Part shown: positions 9,223 through 19,700 of the stretch, one piece after another
Layout of the letters: each line of letters begins with the position of its first letter
Position numbering within the stretch: the first letter of the stretch is position 1
NCBI RefSeq assembly: GCF_038051925.1
Contig: NZ_CP150634.1
Coordinates: 3,790,300 to 3,854,299 of the forward strand
Length of the DNA: 64,000 nt
Source: Methylotuvimicrobium sp. KM2
GTDB lineage: Bacteria > Pseudomonadota > Gammaproteobacteria > Methylococcales > Methylomonadaceae
Reading direction: 5' to 3'
Notes under the pieces: generated by a model
Told to the model about the DNA's origin: nothing
What the model saw: only the letters and a program-made list of their open reading frames with translations
The model's database searches: none
Translations under genes and position numbers: made by a program

Positions 9223-12200
9223 CTATTTCGAAACCGTTTTCGTCACGCATCTCGTTATCCATTTTCTCGTTTCGTCGAGCACTAAAACGCTCGAAGCAAC
9301 CAGTATCGCAACCAGCCAGTCGACCGTATTCAGCGCTGTCGTTCCGAATATTTTTTGCGCGGGCGGCCAATGAACGACCAAGACTTGTAGCAAAACGACG
9401 ACAAACAGAGCTAACCATAATTTTCGGTTATGAAAAAAATTGCGGTTGAACGCCGTTTCGCGCTCGGCTCGGGCGTTGAATACGTTAAAGAACTGATACA
9501 GCACAAAGGTCGTAAATGCCATCGTAACCGCATATTCAGGGTTGCCCTGTTCAAGACTATAGGTAAATACCGACAAGGTACCGATCATCATCGTCATGCC
9601 GTAAGCCACCAAGCGCAGCAAACGACCGCCGGAAAGAATCTGCGCGCCTGGACGACGCGGCGGCTCTTGCATCAAACCGCTACGAGCCGGTTCGATACCG
9701 AGCGTCATCGCCGGCGGACCATCCATGATGATGTTGATCCACAGCAATTGGATCGCCGTAAACGGCATCGGCAAAGCCAATAACGTGGATGCCAACACCG
9801 TCAAAATAGCGGCAATGTTTGTCGAAAGCTGGAATCGCACGAACTTGATAATATTGTCGTAAATAACCCGCCCCTCCTCAACCGCATGAACGATAGTCGC
9901 GAAGTTGTCGTCGGTCAACACCAGCGTGGCGGCCTCTCGTGTCACCGCCGTGCCGGTGACGCCCATTGCGACGCCGATATCGGCGGCTTTGAGGGCAGGC
10001 GCATCGTTCACGCCGTCGCCGGTCATCGCGGTGATATGACCGCCGGATTTCAACGCTCTCAGAATCGCGACCTTGTGCTGCGGCGAGACGCGTGCGAATA
10101 CAGCGATATCGTCAATGCGCCGGCTCAATTCGTTCGGCGACATCCGGTCGAGTTCGCCCCCGGTGACAACATCCCCCGTCAGGCCTAACTCGTTCGCGAT
10201 CGCCGTAGCGGTTGTTTTATGGTCGCCGGTAATCATTTTGACTTGAATCCCCGCCGTTTTACAGTGCGTGACGGCTTCCGCCGCTTCGGCTCGGGGCGGG
10301 TCCATCAAACCGACCAGGCCTAAAAACTCCCACGCTTCGGTCCACCGCCAAAGATCGCCTTTCGGGTCGAATTCATTCGCCGCGACTTCCCGTCTAGCGA
10401 CGGCAAGCACCCTCAATGCGCTGTTGGCGAGACGGTCGTGTTCGGTTTTGATCGTGCCGAGCAGCGGATCATCGAGCGGCACCTTACCGTTATCGCCGAG
10501 GCAAAAGCGCGAATGCTTCAACAAAACGTCGGGTGCGCCTTTGATAAACATATCCACCACGTTTTCGCGCCGGTGAAAAGTGGCCATGAACTTGTGCGCA
10601 GAATCGAAAGGAATTTCCGCAATTCTCGGCGAACGTTCCTGTTCGAGAGCGGGGTCGATCCCGCTTTTTTGCGTCAATACGAAAAGCGCGCCTTCGGTCG
10701 GATCACCAATCAACTCGCCGTCTCGTACGCTTGACTCGGTACAAAGCGCCATCGGCAACAAAAACGGTCGCCAATCCCGATCGCCGGAGCTTTCGATGCG
10801 ACCATCGGCCCGATACCCTTCGCCCGTGACATCGAAACGTTGACCGGCATACCATCCCGAACGGGCCGTCATCTGATTGAGTGTCAACGTGCCGGTCTTG
10901 TCGGTGCAGATGACCGTAGTCGATCCGAGCGTTTCGACCGAAGCCAGTTTTTTGAGAATCGCGCGTTTTCTCGCCATTCGCCACATACCGATTGACAGCG
11001 TCACAGTAACGACGGCGGGAAGCCCTTCCGGCACCGAAGCCACGGCCAACGCAATAGCCGTCATAGCCGCATCGGTCCACGGAGCTCCGCGTTGAATCGT
11101 CAGCGCAAAGATAATCAGCACGATCCCGCCGGCGAGAACAGCCAGCCGCTTGCCTAAAACATCGAGCTGTCTTTGCAGAGGCGAAGGCGAATCGGGTGCT
11201 TGCGCAATCATTTCTGCCAAACCGCCCATGACCGTACGCATCCCGGTGTCGGTGATTATCATTGTCGCCCGCCCTCTCGTGACGACCGTATTCATAAACA
11301 AGAGGTTGTTTTGTTCGGCCAACGGCAAATCGTCTAGATCCAGCTTTTCATATGTCTTCGCAACGGCTTGCGATTCACCGGTCAACGCCGATTCCTGCAC
11401 TTCGAGACTGTGGGCTTCGACCAAGCGGCCGTCTGCCGGCACCCGATCGCCGGCTTCGAGCAAAACGATATCGCCAGGCACCAATTCCGCCGCATCGATC
11501 TCCTGCATTTGTCCGTCGCGTCGCACTTTTGCACGCGGCGCCAACATGCTTTTCAATGACGCCAATGTCTGTTCGGCACGATGTTCTTGATAAAAGCCCA
11601 AACCGGCATTGAAAGCGACGACGATTAAAATTACGATGGCATCTTTCAGATCACCGATAAACCAGGCCAGCAGGGCCGCCAATAACAAAACGACGATCAG
11701 AAAACTTTTGAATTGATCGAGAAATTTAAGCCAAAGCGGACGCGGCGGCGATTCAGTCAAACAGTTTTCGCCGTGCAATTTTAACCGATGACGGGCCTCT
11801 GCCGTGGTCAGTCCCGTTATCGAATCGGTTGCGAATTGCGCAGCCACCGTCTCGACTTCAAGCGTATGCCACGATCCGCGCTGGCGATTTACCGACGCGG
11901 ACGATCGATCATCCAAATCGATCGATGCAGCTCGATTATCGTCGTTGAAATCGGCATTGAATTCGCGGATGAAGATTTCCCAAAACGCGACAAATAGAGC
12001 GGCAATCAACGGTCCGATCACGAATCCGTTCATGCCGAACCAGACTAAACCGCCGAGCGTCGACAACAAGACGATATAGTCGGGTAGTTTAGTGTCACGA
12101 CCAACCAGTACCGGTCTTAATAAATTGTCGACCAAACCGATCACGCCGGCACCGAAACCGATCAGAATCAAACCATGCTCCCAGTCGCCGACAGCAAACA

Positions 12201-13098
12201 AATAAATCGCGACCGGCATCCAGATGAGCCCAGCGCCGATAACCGGAATCAGCGACAATAGCGCCATCACGACGCCCCATAGCAACGCGCCTTGTATGCC
12301 GAGCAACGCAAAAATGATTCCGCCCAATGCACCTTGAACTGCGGCGACCGTCAGATTGCCTTTGACGGTTGCTCTGATGACTTCGGTGAATTTCGCGAAG
12401 AGTAATTTTTCGCGTTCGTCTCCTAGCGGTAAAGCTTTTATCAACAACGCCAGCAAAACATGACTGTCGCGCAACATAAAAAAGGCGACGTACAACGTCA
12501 AGCCGAGGCTGACGACAAACTCCATCGCGCTTTGACCGATCTGAACGGCATTCTGGGCAATATGACGGCTGACCATGATCGCTGCGTTCGAGAGATGTTC
12601 CTTAAAAATATCCAGATCGAGATGCAGGCGTTCCAGCAAGCCATGAACCGCCGGAAACCCTTGTTTAATTTGAGCGATATAACGGCTGAAATCGATGTCG
12701 CCGCTTTGCAGTCGCTGATAAAGTTCCGCGCCTTCCTGAAAAAAAGACACGACAACGAACAGGGCCGGAGCGATGCCGACCAGAAGGCAAATCGCCAATG
12801 TCGCGAGCGCCGCCGGATTCGGACGCCCCCAAAGCTTGACAAGGCGCACGTACAGAGGGTGAAACAACATTCCGATCACGCAAGCCCAAAAAACGGCGCT
12901 GAAAAAGGGTTCGAGCAAATGCAAGAACAACAACGTGACCAGGACGAGCATCAATAGAAACGATCCATGTTCTAATCGGATGCGGAAACGGTCGGAATAA
13001 CCGGTACCGCGATGAGCGGAATGCTCGGGTCCGTCTTTGGTTACTGTTTTATTATCTTCGTCTCGCATCGCCATCAATTCCGTTACACTGAGCTTCAT
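9223..13098 (-). CDS. AI-2E/PerM-family permease fused to P2-type cation ATPase
   Basis: A 1291-aa membrane protein in one uninterrupted frame. Residues about 40-375 match the AI-2E exporter (PerM/YdiK) family: many TM helices, then GALLWGVVMALLSLIPVIGA and LVDNLLRPVLVG near its end. A polar linker follows (about 376-400). From about 400 it is a complete P2 cation ATPase: cation ATPase N domain (GSWHTLEVETVAAQF), actuator motif LTGESQAV, M4 PEGLPA, phosphorylation site DKTGTLT (D733), MITGDHKTTA, TGDGVNDAPAL, and M6 NIIMDGPPA, suggesting Ca2+ or Mn2+ transport by analogy with SERCA/PMR1. Normally these are separate proteins. ATG 13098 gives the whole permease; no ribosome site or start is obvious for an independent ATPase. 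Confidence 0.85.
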   Translation of the reverse strand: MKLSVTELMAMRDEDNKTVTKDGPEHSAHRGTGYSDRFRIRLEHGSFLLMLVLVTLLFLHLLEPFFSAVFWACVIGMLFHPLYVRLVKLWGRPNPAALATLAICLLVGIAPALFVVVSFFQEGAELYQRLQSGDIDFSRYIAQIKQGFPAVHGLLERLHLDLDIFKEHLSNAAIMVSRHIAQNAVQIGQSAMEFVVSLGLTLYVAFFMLRDSHVLLALLIKALPLGDEREKLLFAKFTEVIRATVKGNLTVAAVQGALGGIIFALLGIQGALLWGVVMALLSLIPVIGAGLIWMPVAIYLFAVGDWEHGLILIGFGAGVIGLVDNLLRPVLVGRDTKLPDYIVLLSTLGGLVWFGMNGFVIGPLIAALFVAFWEIFIREFNADFNDDNRAASIDLDDRSSASVNRQRGSWHTLEVETVAAQFATDSITGLTTAEARHRLKLHGENCLTESPPRPLWLKFLDQFKSFLIVVLLLAALLAWFIGDLKDAIVILIVVAFNAGLGFYQEHRAEQTLASLKSMLAPRAKVRRDGQMQEIDAAELVPGDIVLLEAGDRVPADGRLVEAHSLEVQESALTGESQAVAKTYEKLDLDDLPLAEQNNLLFMNTVVTRGRATMIITDTGMRTVMGGLAEMIAQAPDSPSPLQRQLDVLGKRLAVLAGGIVLIIFALTIQRGAPWTDAAMTAIALAVASVPEGLPAVVTVTLSIGMWRMARKRAILKKLASVETLGSTTVICTDKTGTLTLNQMTARSGWYAGQRFDVTGEGYRADGRIESSGDRDWRPFLLPMALCTESSVRDGELIGDPTEGALFVLTQKSGIDPALEQERSPRIAEIPFDSAHKFMATFHRRENVVDMFIKGAPDVLLKHSRFCLGDNGKVPLDDPLLGTIKTEHDRLANSALRVLAVARREVAANEFDPKGDLWRWTEAWEFLGLVGLMDPPRAEAAEAVTHCKTAGIQVKMITGDHKTTATAIANELGLTGDVVTGGELDRMSPNELSRRIDDIAVFARVSPQHKVAILRALKSGGHITAMTGDGVNDAPALKAADIGVAMGVTGTAVTREAATLVLTDDNFATIVHAVEEGRVIYDNIIKFVRFQLSTNIAAILTVLASTLLALPMPFTAIQLLWINIIMDGPPAMTLGIEPARSGLMQEPPRRPGAQILSGGRLLRLVAYGMTMMIGTLSVFTYSLEQGNPEYAVTMAFTTFVLYQFFNVFNARAERETAFNRNFFHNRKLWLALFVVVLLQVLVVHWPPAQKIFGTTALNTVDWLVAILVASSVLVLDETRKWITRCVTKTVSK

Positions 13099-13172
13099 CG
13101 GATCGAACTAATATAGCAGAAGCCCAACTGCCCATAACGCTTCGTTTCGTCTTTGCTACAAAAATCGTTATA

Positions 13173-13472
13173 TATACCTTTCGCACTTCAAATTTCGGCA
13201 GTGCCTGAGGAGGCGCCAGGGTGTGCGGCCCCTCACCTAACGTTAGGTGAGGGGCCAGCATGGAGCTGGCATAGAGCCTACATGGACGTATTTACCCAGC
13301 ACCCAAATTCCATAGCTCATTGACTATGGTTAACTATCTTGGATAATTCATCCAGCACCTAAATAAGCCATGATTTTGAATCATTGCCAAAGACCTATGG
13401 AATTTAGGTGCTGGGTTTACGGCGTCCTTTAACGGGCACCCCGAGGCCGCATTTTCATCTACGATGAGTATA
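13173..13472. repeat. Family A composite with nested B palindrome
   Basis: The left end is ATACC then TCGCACTTCAAATTTCGG; the right end is CATTTTCATCTACGATGAGTAT. Inside are CCTCACCTAACGTTAGGTGAGG (a 22-bp palindrome) and a B module at 13295-13415 (CAGCACCCAAAT ... ATTTAGGTGCTG) almost identical to 580-650. It fills the gap between the divergent ATPase and CBS-protein genes and may carry promoter elements for either. Confidence 0.75.
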
Positions 13473-13539
13473 AACTCGATAGCTTTTCACTCCGGATTTT
13501 ACATACAGCTTTTTAGTTTTCTATAAATAGGAGGCATCG

Positions 13540-14856
13540 TTGGATATCGCTCTACTGGTTATTCTCATCATTTTAAATGGCTTGTTCGCAATGTCAGAGA
13601 TTGCGTTGGTGATAGCCCGCAAAAATAGACTTCAAAAACTGGCGGATGACGGCGATAAAGCAGCAGGGATCGCTATACGTCTCGGAAGTAAACCCACTCA
13701 GTTCTTGTCGACAATTCAGATCGGTATTACAGCAATCGGCATTCTCAATGGGATAGTCGGTGAGGCCGCGCTGGCGGAGCCTCTCGCCAAGATTTTAATC
13801 GGAATTGGCATGGAGCAAAAAGCCAGCGCCACTGGCGCCACTGCAATTGTGGTTGTAGGAATAACCTATGTTTCCATCGTCATAGGCGAGCTGGTCCCGA
13901 AGAGAATAGCGCAACACAATGCCGAAGGCATTGCTCGTTTCGTGGCGCGCCCCATATCTATTCTGGCGAAACTGTCCCGTCCATTTGTATTCTTCCTATC
14001 TGTATCGACCGATAGTTTGCTGTTTTTGATTGGCAAAAAGGGGCTGAGCAACACCAACATTACCGAACAAGATATCCACGCGATGTTGGCCGAAGGCAAA
14101 GCATCAGGGGTAATTGAAGTACAGGAACACGATATGGTGCGCAACGTGTTTCGGCTTGACGATCGCCAAATAGCCTCACTGATGACGCCACGCAGCGAAA
14201 TTGTCTATTTGGACATCGACAAGTCAATTGAAAAAGGTATCGAGCAGCTGATTCAATCGGGTCATTCATGTTTTCCTGTATGTCGCGGCGGATTACATGT
14301 GATTCTTGGAGTGATCAGCGCGAAACAAATGCTAAGACATCGTTTAACGACCGAGACCGACCGCATCATCGAGTTTTTGCAGCCTGCCGTTTATGTTCCC
14401 GAGTCATTGACAGGAATGAAATTACTGGAGCAATTTCGGGAATCCGGCGTCCGAATGGTTTTTGTTGTCGATGAGTACGGAGAGATATTGGGACTGATTA
14501 CGTTGCACGATGTTTTAGAGGCATTGGTCGGTGAATTCAAACCTCGCGATCCGGAGGATGTTTGGGCGGTTCAACGTGAGGACGGCTCTTGGTTGCTGGA
14601 CGGCTTAATTCCTATTCCGGTGCTCAAAGATCGGCTCGATTTGAAGTCAGTGCCTGAAGAAAATAAAGGTAGGTATAACACGCTCAGCGGAATGATGATG
14701 TGGCTGATCGGCAGTCTTCCGCGTACCGGCGACGTCACTCAATGGGAGCGATGGCGGCTTGAAGTTGTCGATTTAGACGGCAATCGAATCGATAAGGTGT
14801 TGGCCAGTCAGTTGCCTGATTCGAATTCCGAAAGGACGCACCAACAGTCGGATTGA
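13540..14856 (+). CDS. CNNM/HlyC-CorC-type membrane protein with CBS pair
   Basis: 438 aa. N-terminal DUF21/CNNM transmembrane region (about 1-190: LLVILIILNGLFAMSEIALV, ELVPKRIAQHN), then two CBS domains (about 210-335: VRNVFRLDDRQIASLMTPRSE, VVDEYGEILGLITLHDVLEA) and a CorC_HlyC/transporter-associated domain (about 345-425). Such proteins are linked to Mg2+/Co2+ or Na+ handling in the inner membrane; the name hemolysin is historical. It starts at TTG 13540 with AGGAGG at 13529-13534, a strong ribosome site. A second, different member of the family is at 33.4 kb. Confidence 0.88.
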   Translation: MDIALLVILIILNGLFAMSEIALVIARKNRLQKLADDGDKAAGIAIRLGSKPTQFLSTIQIGITAIGILNGIVGEAALAEPLAKILIGIGMEQKASATGATAIVVVGITYVSIVIGELVPKRIAQHNAEGIARFVARPISILAKLSRPFVFFLSVSTDSLLFLIGKKGLSNTNITEQDIHAMLAEGKASGVIEVQEHDMVRNVFRLDDRQIASLMTPRSEIVYLDIDKSIEKGIEQLIQSGHSCFPVCRGGLHVILGVISAKQMLRHRLTTETDRIIEFLQPAVYVPESLTGMKLLEQFRESGVRMVFVVDEYGEILGLITLHDVLEALVGEFKPRDPEDVWAVQREDGSWLLDGLIPIPVLKDRLDLKSVPEENKGRYNTLSGMMMWLIGSLPRTGDVTQWERWRLEVVDLDGNRIDKVLASQLPDSNSERTHQQSD

Positions 14857-15050
14857 TAATGTAACTTGTTAATTAACAAGATAATTCTTGGCAAGACGGA
14901 AAACATTTAATTCTATCGATAGCCCTGGTAATTAATATTTATCGTTTTGTTTTTTTCAGGAAAAATCCAATCGCTTGGGTTCCGGTACAGCCTATCATAT
15001 AGAAATGGTCGTGTTTCCGGTAATATCCTACTCCCTTTTGATCGAAATCC

Positions 15051-16298
15051 TTAGTATGTACCTGGTGTGCGCCGGCTATCTCGAAAAGTCTCACGCTTAG
15101 CTAACTTGGGTAAATCCCCATCCAAACCCATCGCGGCCCGCATGATTTTTTTCTTGGCCGGCATAATGCGTTCAGCTAGACCCAAACCCAAATTACGGAA
15201 AAACTTAACCGGGGCGATCTCATTACTGAAAACACGGTAAAAAACATCCATGACCGTCATCATTCTGAGATTATCAACACGCCTTGCCTTTTCATAACGC
15301 ATTAATTCCGGCAATGAACCTATATCGCATCCAGCCTGATAAGCCTCCAGCAAAACTTCTACCAACGAAGCCGCATCGAGCAAACCGATATTGACGCCTT
15401 GACCCGCCAATGGATTAATCATATGCGCAGCATCACCGACCAAAGCGATGCCGGGTTTCACATAATTTTGAGCGTGCTGTCGTTTCAACGGAAACGAAGC
15501 GGTATTCAAGACAGCGTTGATTCTACCTAAACACTCCGGAAACGCCTCGGTCAATTCGAGCAGCAATTGCTCGCAGGATAAGGATTTTAATCGTTTGACT
15601 GCATCAGGAGAGTTATACCAAACCAACGACCCGTGTCGACCGGTTAACGGCAAAAAAGCCTGTGGCCCGCTAGGCACGAATCGCTGCCAAGTAATATCCT
15701 GCTGCGGATAATCGGTTGCCACATAAATCACCAGCGCGTGCTGCTTATAATCCCAACCGGTCACGCCGATCCCGGCGACCTGGCGAACTTTCGAATTCCC
15801 TCCGTCGGCACCGACTAAGACATTCGCCGTCAAAACCGTACCGTCATCCAACTCGACCGCCGAACGATGTCTTTCGTCATCCAAGCCGTAATCGATGCGC
15901 TTAACATTAGCCGGACAAAATAAGCTGACATTATCGAAATCCTGCAAACGCTCCAACAAGGCCAATTGGGTTACCCGGTTTTCGACGATATACCCCAACT
16001 CGTTATAATTAATGTCGTCACTGCAAAATTCGGTATCGCCGACGGTTTCCCATACTCGCATACGCCGAAAAGGGCAATAACGGCGATTCAGAACACCCTG
16101 CCACGCTCCGACCACCTCCAAAATATGCCGCGAGGCAATACTCAACGCGGAAACTCTGAGATCATGGGGCTGATCTGAAGAAAACTCATCGGGAAATACT
16201 TGCTCGATAACCGCAACTTTAAGACCGCTTCCGCCTAATCCGCAAGCCACTGCGGCCCCAACCATCCCCCCACCGACTACTACAACATCAAAATTCAT
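15051..16298 (-). CDS. ubiF: UbiH/UbiF-family FAD-dependent hydroxylase
   Basis: A flavoprotein monooxygenase of ubiquinone biosynthesis, 415 aa. The N-terminal FAD fold shows VVVGGGMVGAAVACGLG; the second motif is VLVGADGGNSKVRQVAGIGV and the third GIALVGDAAHMINPLAGQG. Over its length it resembles E. coli UbiF more than UbiH or UbiI as I recall them (RVSALSIAS, GYIVENRV, WQRFVPSGPQAFLPL), so C6 ring hydroxylation is the likely role. UbiH and UbiI are related and cannot be excluded without alignment. It stands alone, with family A sequence upstream. Confidence 0.75.
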   Translation of the reverse strand: MNFDVVVVGGGMVGAAVACGLGGSGLKVAVIEQVFPDEFSSDQPHDLRVSALSIASRHILEVVGAWQGVLNRRYCPFRRMRVWETVGDTEFCSDDINYNELGYIVENRVTQLALLERLQDFDNVSLFCPANVKRIDYGLDDERHRSAVELDDGTVLTANVLVGADGGNSKVRQVAGIGVTGWDYKQHALVIYVATDYPQQDITWQRFVPSGPQAFLPLTGRHGSLVWYNSPDAVKRLKSLSCEQLLLELTEAFPECLGRINAVLNTASFPLKRQHAQNYVKPGIALVGDAAHMINPLAGQGVNIGLLDAASLVEVLLEAYQAGCDIGSLPELMRYEKARRVDNLRMMTVMDVFYRVFSNEIAPVKFFRNLGLGLAERIMPAKKKIMRAAMGLDGDLPKLAKRETFRDSRRTPGTY

Positions 16299-16333
16299 TT
16301 TCTTGTTTGGAACCCGTAATTAACTATTTCTAA

Positions 16334-16530
16334 TGTACCTATCGCACTTCAAAATCCGGCGATATACCCGTCGTGGCTCAAATTTCGGCGCCTGGGTGTC
16401 CGCTAAAGGACGCCGAGAACCCAGCACCTAAATCCAGCACCTAAATTAGCCATAATATTAAACATTGCTAATGGGCTATGGAATTTAGGTGCTGGATTTA
16501 GGTACTGGGCATTTCACGGACACCTATGCA
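16334..16530. repeat. Family A composite with nested B module
   Basis: Two overlapping left ends are visible: ACCTATCGCACTTCAAAA and then ACCCGTCGTGGCTCAAAT. The B module at 16420-16509 has CAGCACCTAAAT at one side, ATTTAGGTGCTG at the other, and a second half-copy at each end. It lies upstream of ubiF and gltB, which diverge. The remaining bases to 16783 form the gltB leader; TTGACT near 16708 is a possible -35 but no good partner is seen. Confidence 0.7.
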
Positions 16531-16783
16531 TATATCGCGAAACCCTAACAATTGATTAAGACTATAACAATTTGCATCTAAATGACTTAAAATGCGACTC
16601 ATGATATCATTTGCAGGTTTCTCTAAACGCAATTGTCTGCATTACTTATTGCATCGCCAATGCACACCGCTCTATTTGAGCAGTTAACGTTTGGGCAATC
16701 AAAGTTTGACTTTAGCATGCATTGCGAGAAAAACGAACTACTAACGCTGTTGATCGCAGCATGACCGGAACGGGTTGGATATA

Positions 16784-19700
16784 ATGACTGAAATTTCCCG
16801 AATAAACCTCAAAGAACCTTTGCTTTACGACGCCGATCTTTCCCAAGATAGCTGCGGCGTGGGTTTTATTACTCATAAACAAAGCAAACAGACTCACGAG
16901 CTACTTGTCAAAGCGCATGAAGCGCTATGCACGATTCCCCACCGCGGCGGCATGAGTGCCGAAGGTATCGGCGACGGAGCCGGCGTGAATGTCGACCTAT
17001 CATTGAAGTTTTTTCGAAAAATCACCGGAAACAACAACCTACAACTCGGAGAATTTGGCGTTGCCAACTTTTTCTTTCCGGAAGATCACGAGCGTTATGA
17101 TAGTTTCGCGATCGAATTGATCGAAAAACACCTAACTCGATTCGGTCTGCCGGTTATTACTTGGCGAAACATCCCTGTGGACAGCCAAGTCATCAATGAA
17201 GCCTCCAGAAAAGCGCAACTACCGATCAAACAAGTGATTTTCGGGCGCCCGGAAGCTTTGAAGACAGCGACTCATAACGAATTCGAACAACTGATTCAAA
17301 GCGCATTGCTGGATATCGAAGCCGATGGCTTTACCCGCGACGAATTAACCGGTTTCTACCCGCTATCGATGAGCTCGAGAACCCAGGTTTACAAAGGACG
17401 GCTCAATTCTTTCGAAGTAATACCGTATTTTATCGACCTCTACGACGAAGATCATGAAATACACACTCTATTCTTCCATACTCGATTCTCGACCAATACT
17501 GCTCCGGCAACGATGATGGCGCAACCGTTCCGCTACATGGCACACAACGGGGAGCTAAACACCGACAAAAAAAATCGGCTCAGTGAAAATGCGATCGCGC
17601 GCTTACACAACAAACATATCGTCTTTCCATGCGGACAATCCGACTCGGGCCGTCTCGATCAAACACTGACTCGCCGAATCAACGAGGACGAACTCGATGT
17701 CGTCACGGCCGTGCTGGCGATGATGCCGCCTGCCTGGGAAAACGACACGACTCTGTCGCCGAAAGTTCGCGCAATGCTCGAATATTTCAGCCTCTATGAA
17801 GAAAAAAATGACGGCCCCGCCGCCCTGATCTTCTGCGACGGCATACGTGTTGGCGCGCGTCTAGACCGTTTGGGGCTCAGGCCCTTGCGCTCGGTGGAAA
17901 CAGAAACCTATCTTGCCGTCATGTCGGAAGCCGGTCAAATCGACTTCCCTCCCAAAGACGTTATCAAACGTGGTCGTATCGAAGCCGGGGGCATGGTTTA
18001 TTTCGATCACAGCACCGGACAGATTTATAACAGCAATCAAGTCTTGGAAACACTCGCCGGACAAAAAGACTATGAGGCGATGCTCCGCGAACGCAGCTTG
18101 CATATCGGGGAACTGCCCGACGTCTCATTCGATGAGTTAACTCCGGTCAACGGCGATTTCAACATCGATCAACAACACACGGCTTATTCGCTAAATCAGG
18201 AAAGCTTTAAATTCCTGCTTGATCCGATGTTAAGCACCGGTCTTGAAAAAGTTTCGGCGATGGGCTACGGAATTGCCCCCAATGCGCTTTCCGATGCCGA
18301 AGGCGGCATGTCCCGTTATTTCAGCCAGCGCTTCGCCCAAGTCACCAATCCCCCGCTCGACTCGCTTCGCGAAAGCGACGGCATGACCTTGCGCGTCGCT
18401 CTCGGTGCCAAACCGACCTTTTCCGAAGGGAACAGCAAACAATTGGTCATCGACTCGCCAATTCTGCAAAGAACGCATTTGGAACAAATCCGCAGGCAAT
18501 CCAGCGTCAAGACCATCACATTGGACATGCTATTCACGCCGGACTTCGAAAATCCAAAAAATAACGAAGAACTTCTCGAATCGTCGGTGTTTGCCGTTTG
18601 CAAGCAAATCGAACAAGCCGCCAGAGACAACACCGGCATCATCATTCTCAGCGACACCGGCATCAGCCGCGATAAAGCGGCGATTCCCGCCTTGCTGATG
18701 GTTGCCGCGGCCAATCAACACCTGGTCAAACAAGGCCTGCGTTTCCACTCGTCACTGATTGCCGAAACCGGACAAGTCGCCAGCGCTCACGATATCGCAA
18801 CAATACTCGGCTTCGGCGCTTCGGCTGTCTGCCCGATCAGCGCCTACAATCGCGTCGTCAGCCAACTCCAGCCCGAGAACCAACAAAAAGCCCTCGATAA
18901 CTTCAAAAAAGCGGCAGAAAAATCGCTGATGAAAACCATGGGCAAGTTCGGTCTCTGCACCGTAGAAAGCTACATCGGCGGCGAGTTTTTCGAATCGAAT
19001 TATCTAGACACCAACGAGCCGCGCCTGCAACCGTATTTCCCGAATATCAACGCGCCGGTCGGCGGCGTGCGCTATGCGGACATTGCGAAAAGCGCGGCCG
19101 CATGGCATTACAAAGCCTTGAGCATCAAGGACGAAAAAGATATTCCTTTCATCGGCTTGTTCAAGGAACGGCAAGACGGGGCCGGCCATAGCTTCGGCAA
19201 TCTCGCTGTCCGTGAATATATCAACATGACCGACGAACCGATCTTGTATATTCCGCAAGACAAATCGCCGGAAGCCAGCGATACCGCTTATTTCGATTTC
19301 GGTTATGAGAAACGCACACCCGAACAAATCGACAATTTCGGCATCACGCCGGCTTATCGTAGCTTCGCGAAAAACCTGTATCAAGAGCGCGACAACCGCC
19401 CGGCCGCGTTACGGGACATCATGGACCTGCCGGCCGATATCAGCCAAGCGCAAAGCACGGCCGATTTCGACCGCATTTTGGGCAAGCAAAACTTGCTCGG
19501 AAACAACAACTACATGATTCACGGAATCGCGGTTGAACGAATCGACGGCGTTAATTATTCAATTACACTGCCTGAAAACAACAGCGAAGCGCGGTTAACC
19601 GGCATCGCCGAACATTTCAAAAACCGCTTCGGCGATAGCGCCGCAACGATCAGCGTTACAAACAACGCCTGTGCAATCAAGCTCTCAGATAGCGTCAATC

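Noticed and set aside
9900..12960. Numerous plus-strand open frames opposite the ATPase gene
   Set aside because: They are reverse-strand shadows of a strongly biased coding sequence, with no motifs or ribosome sites.
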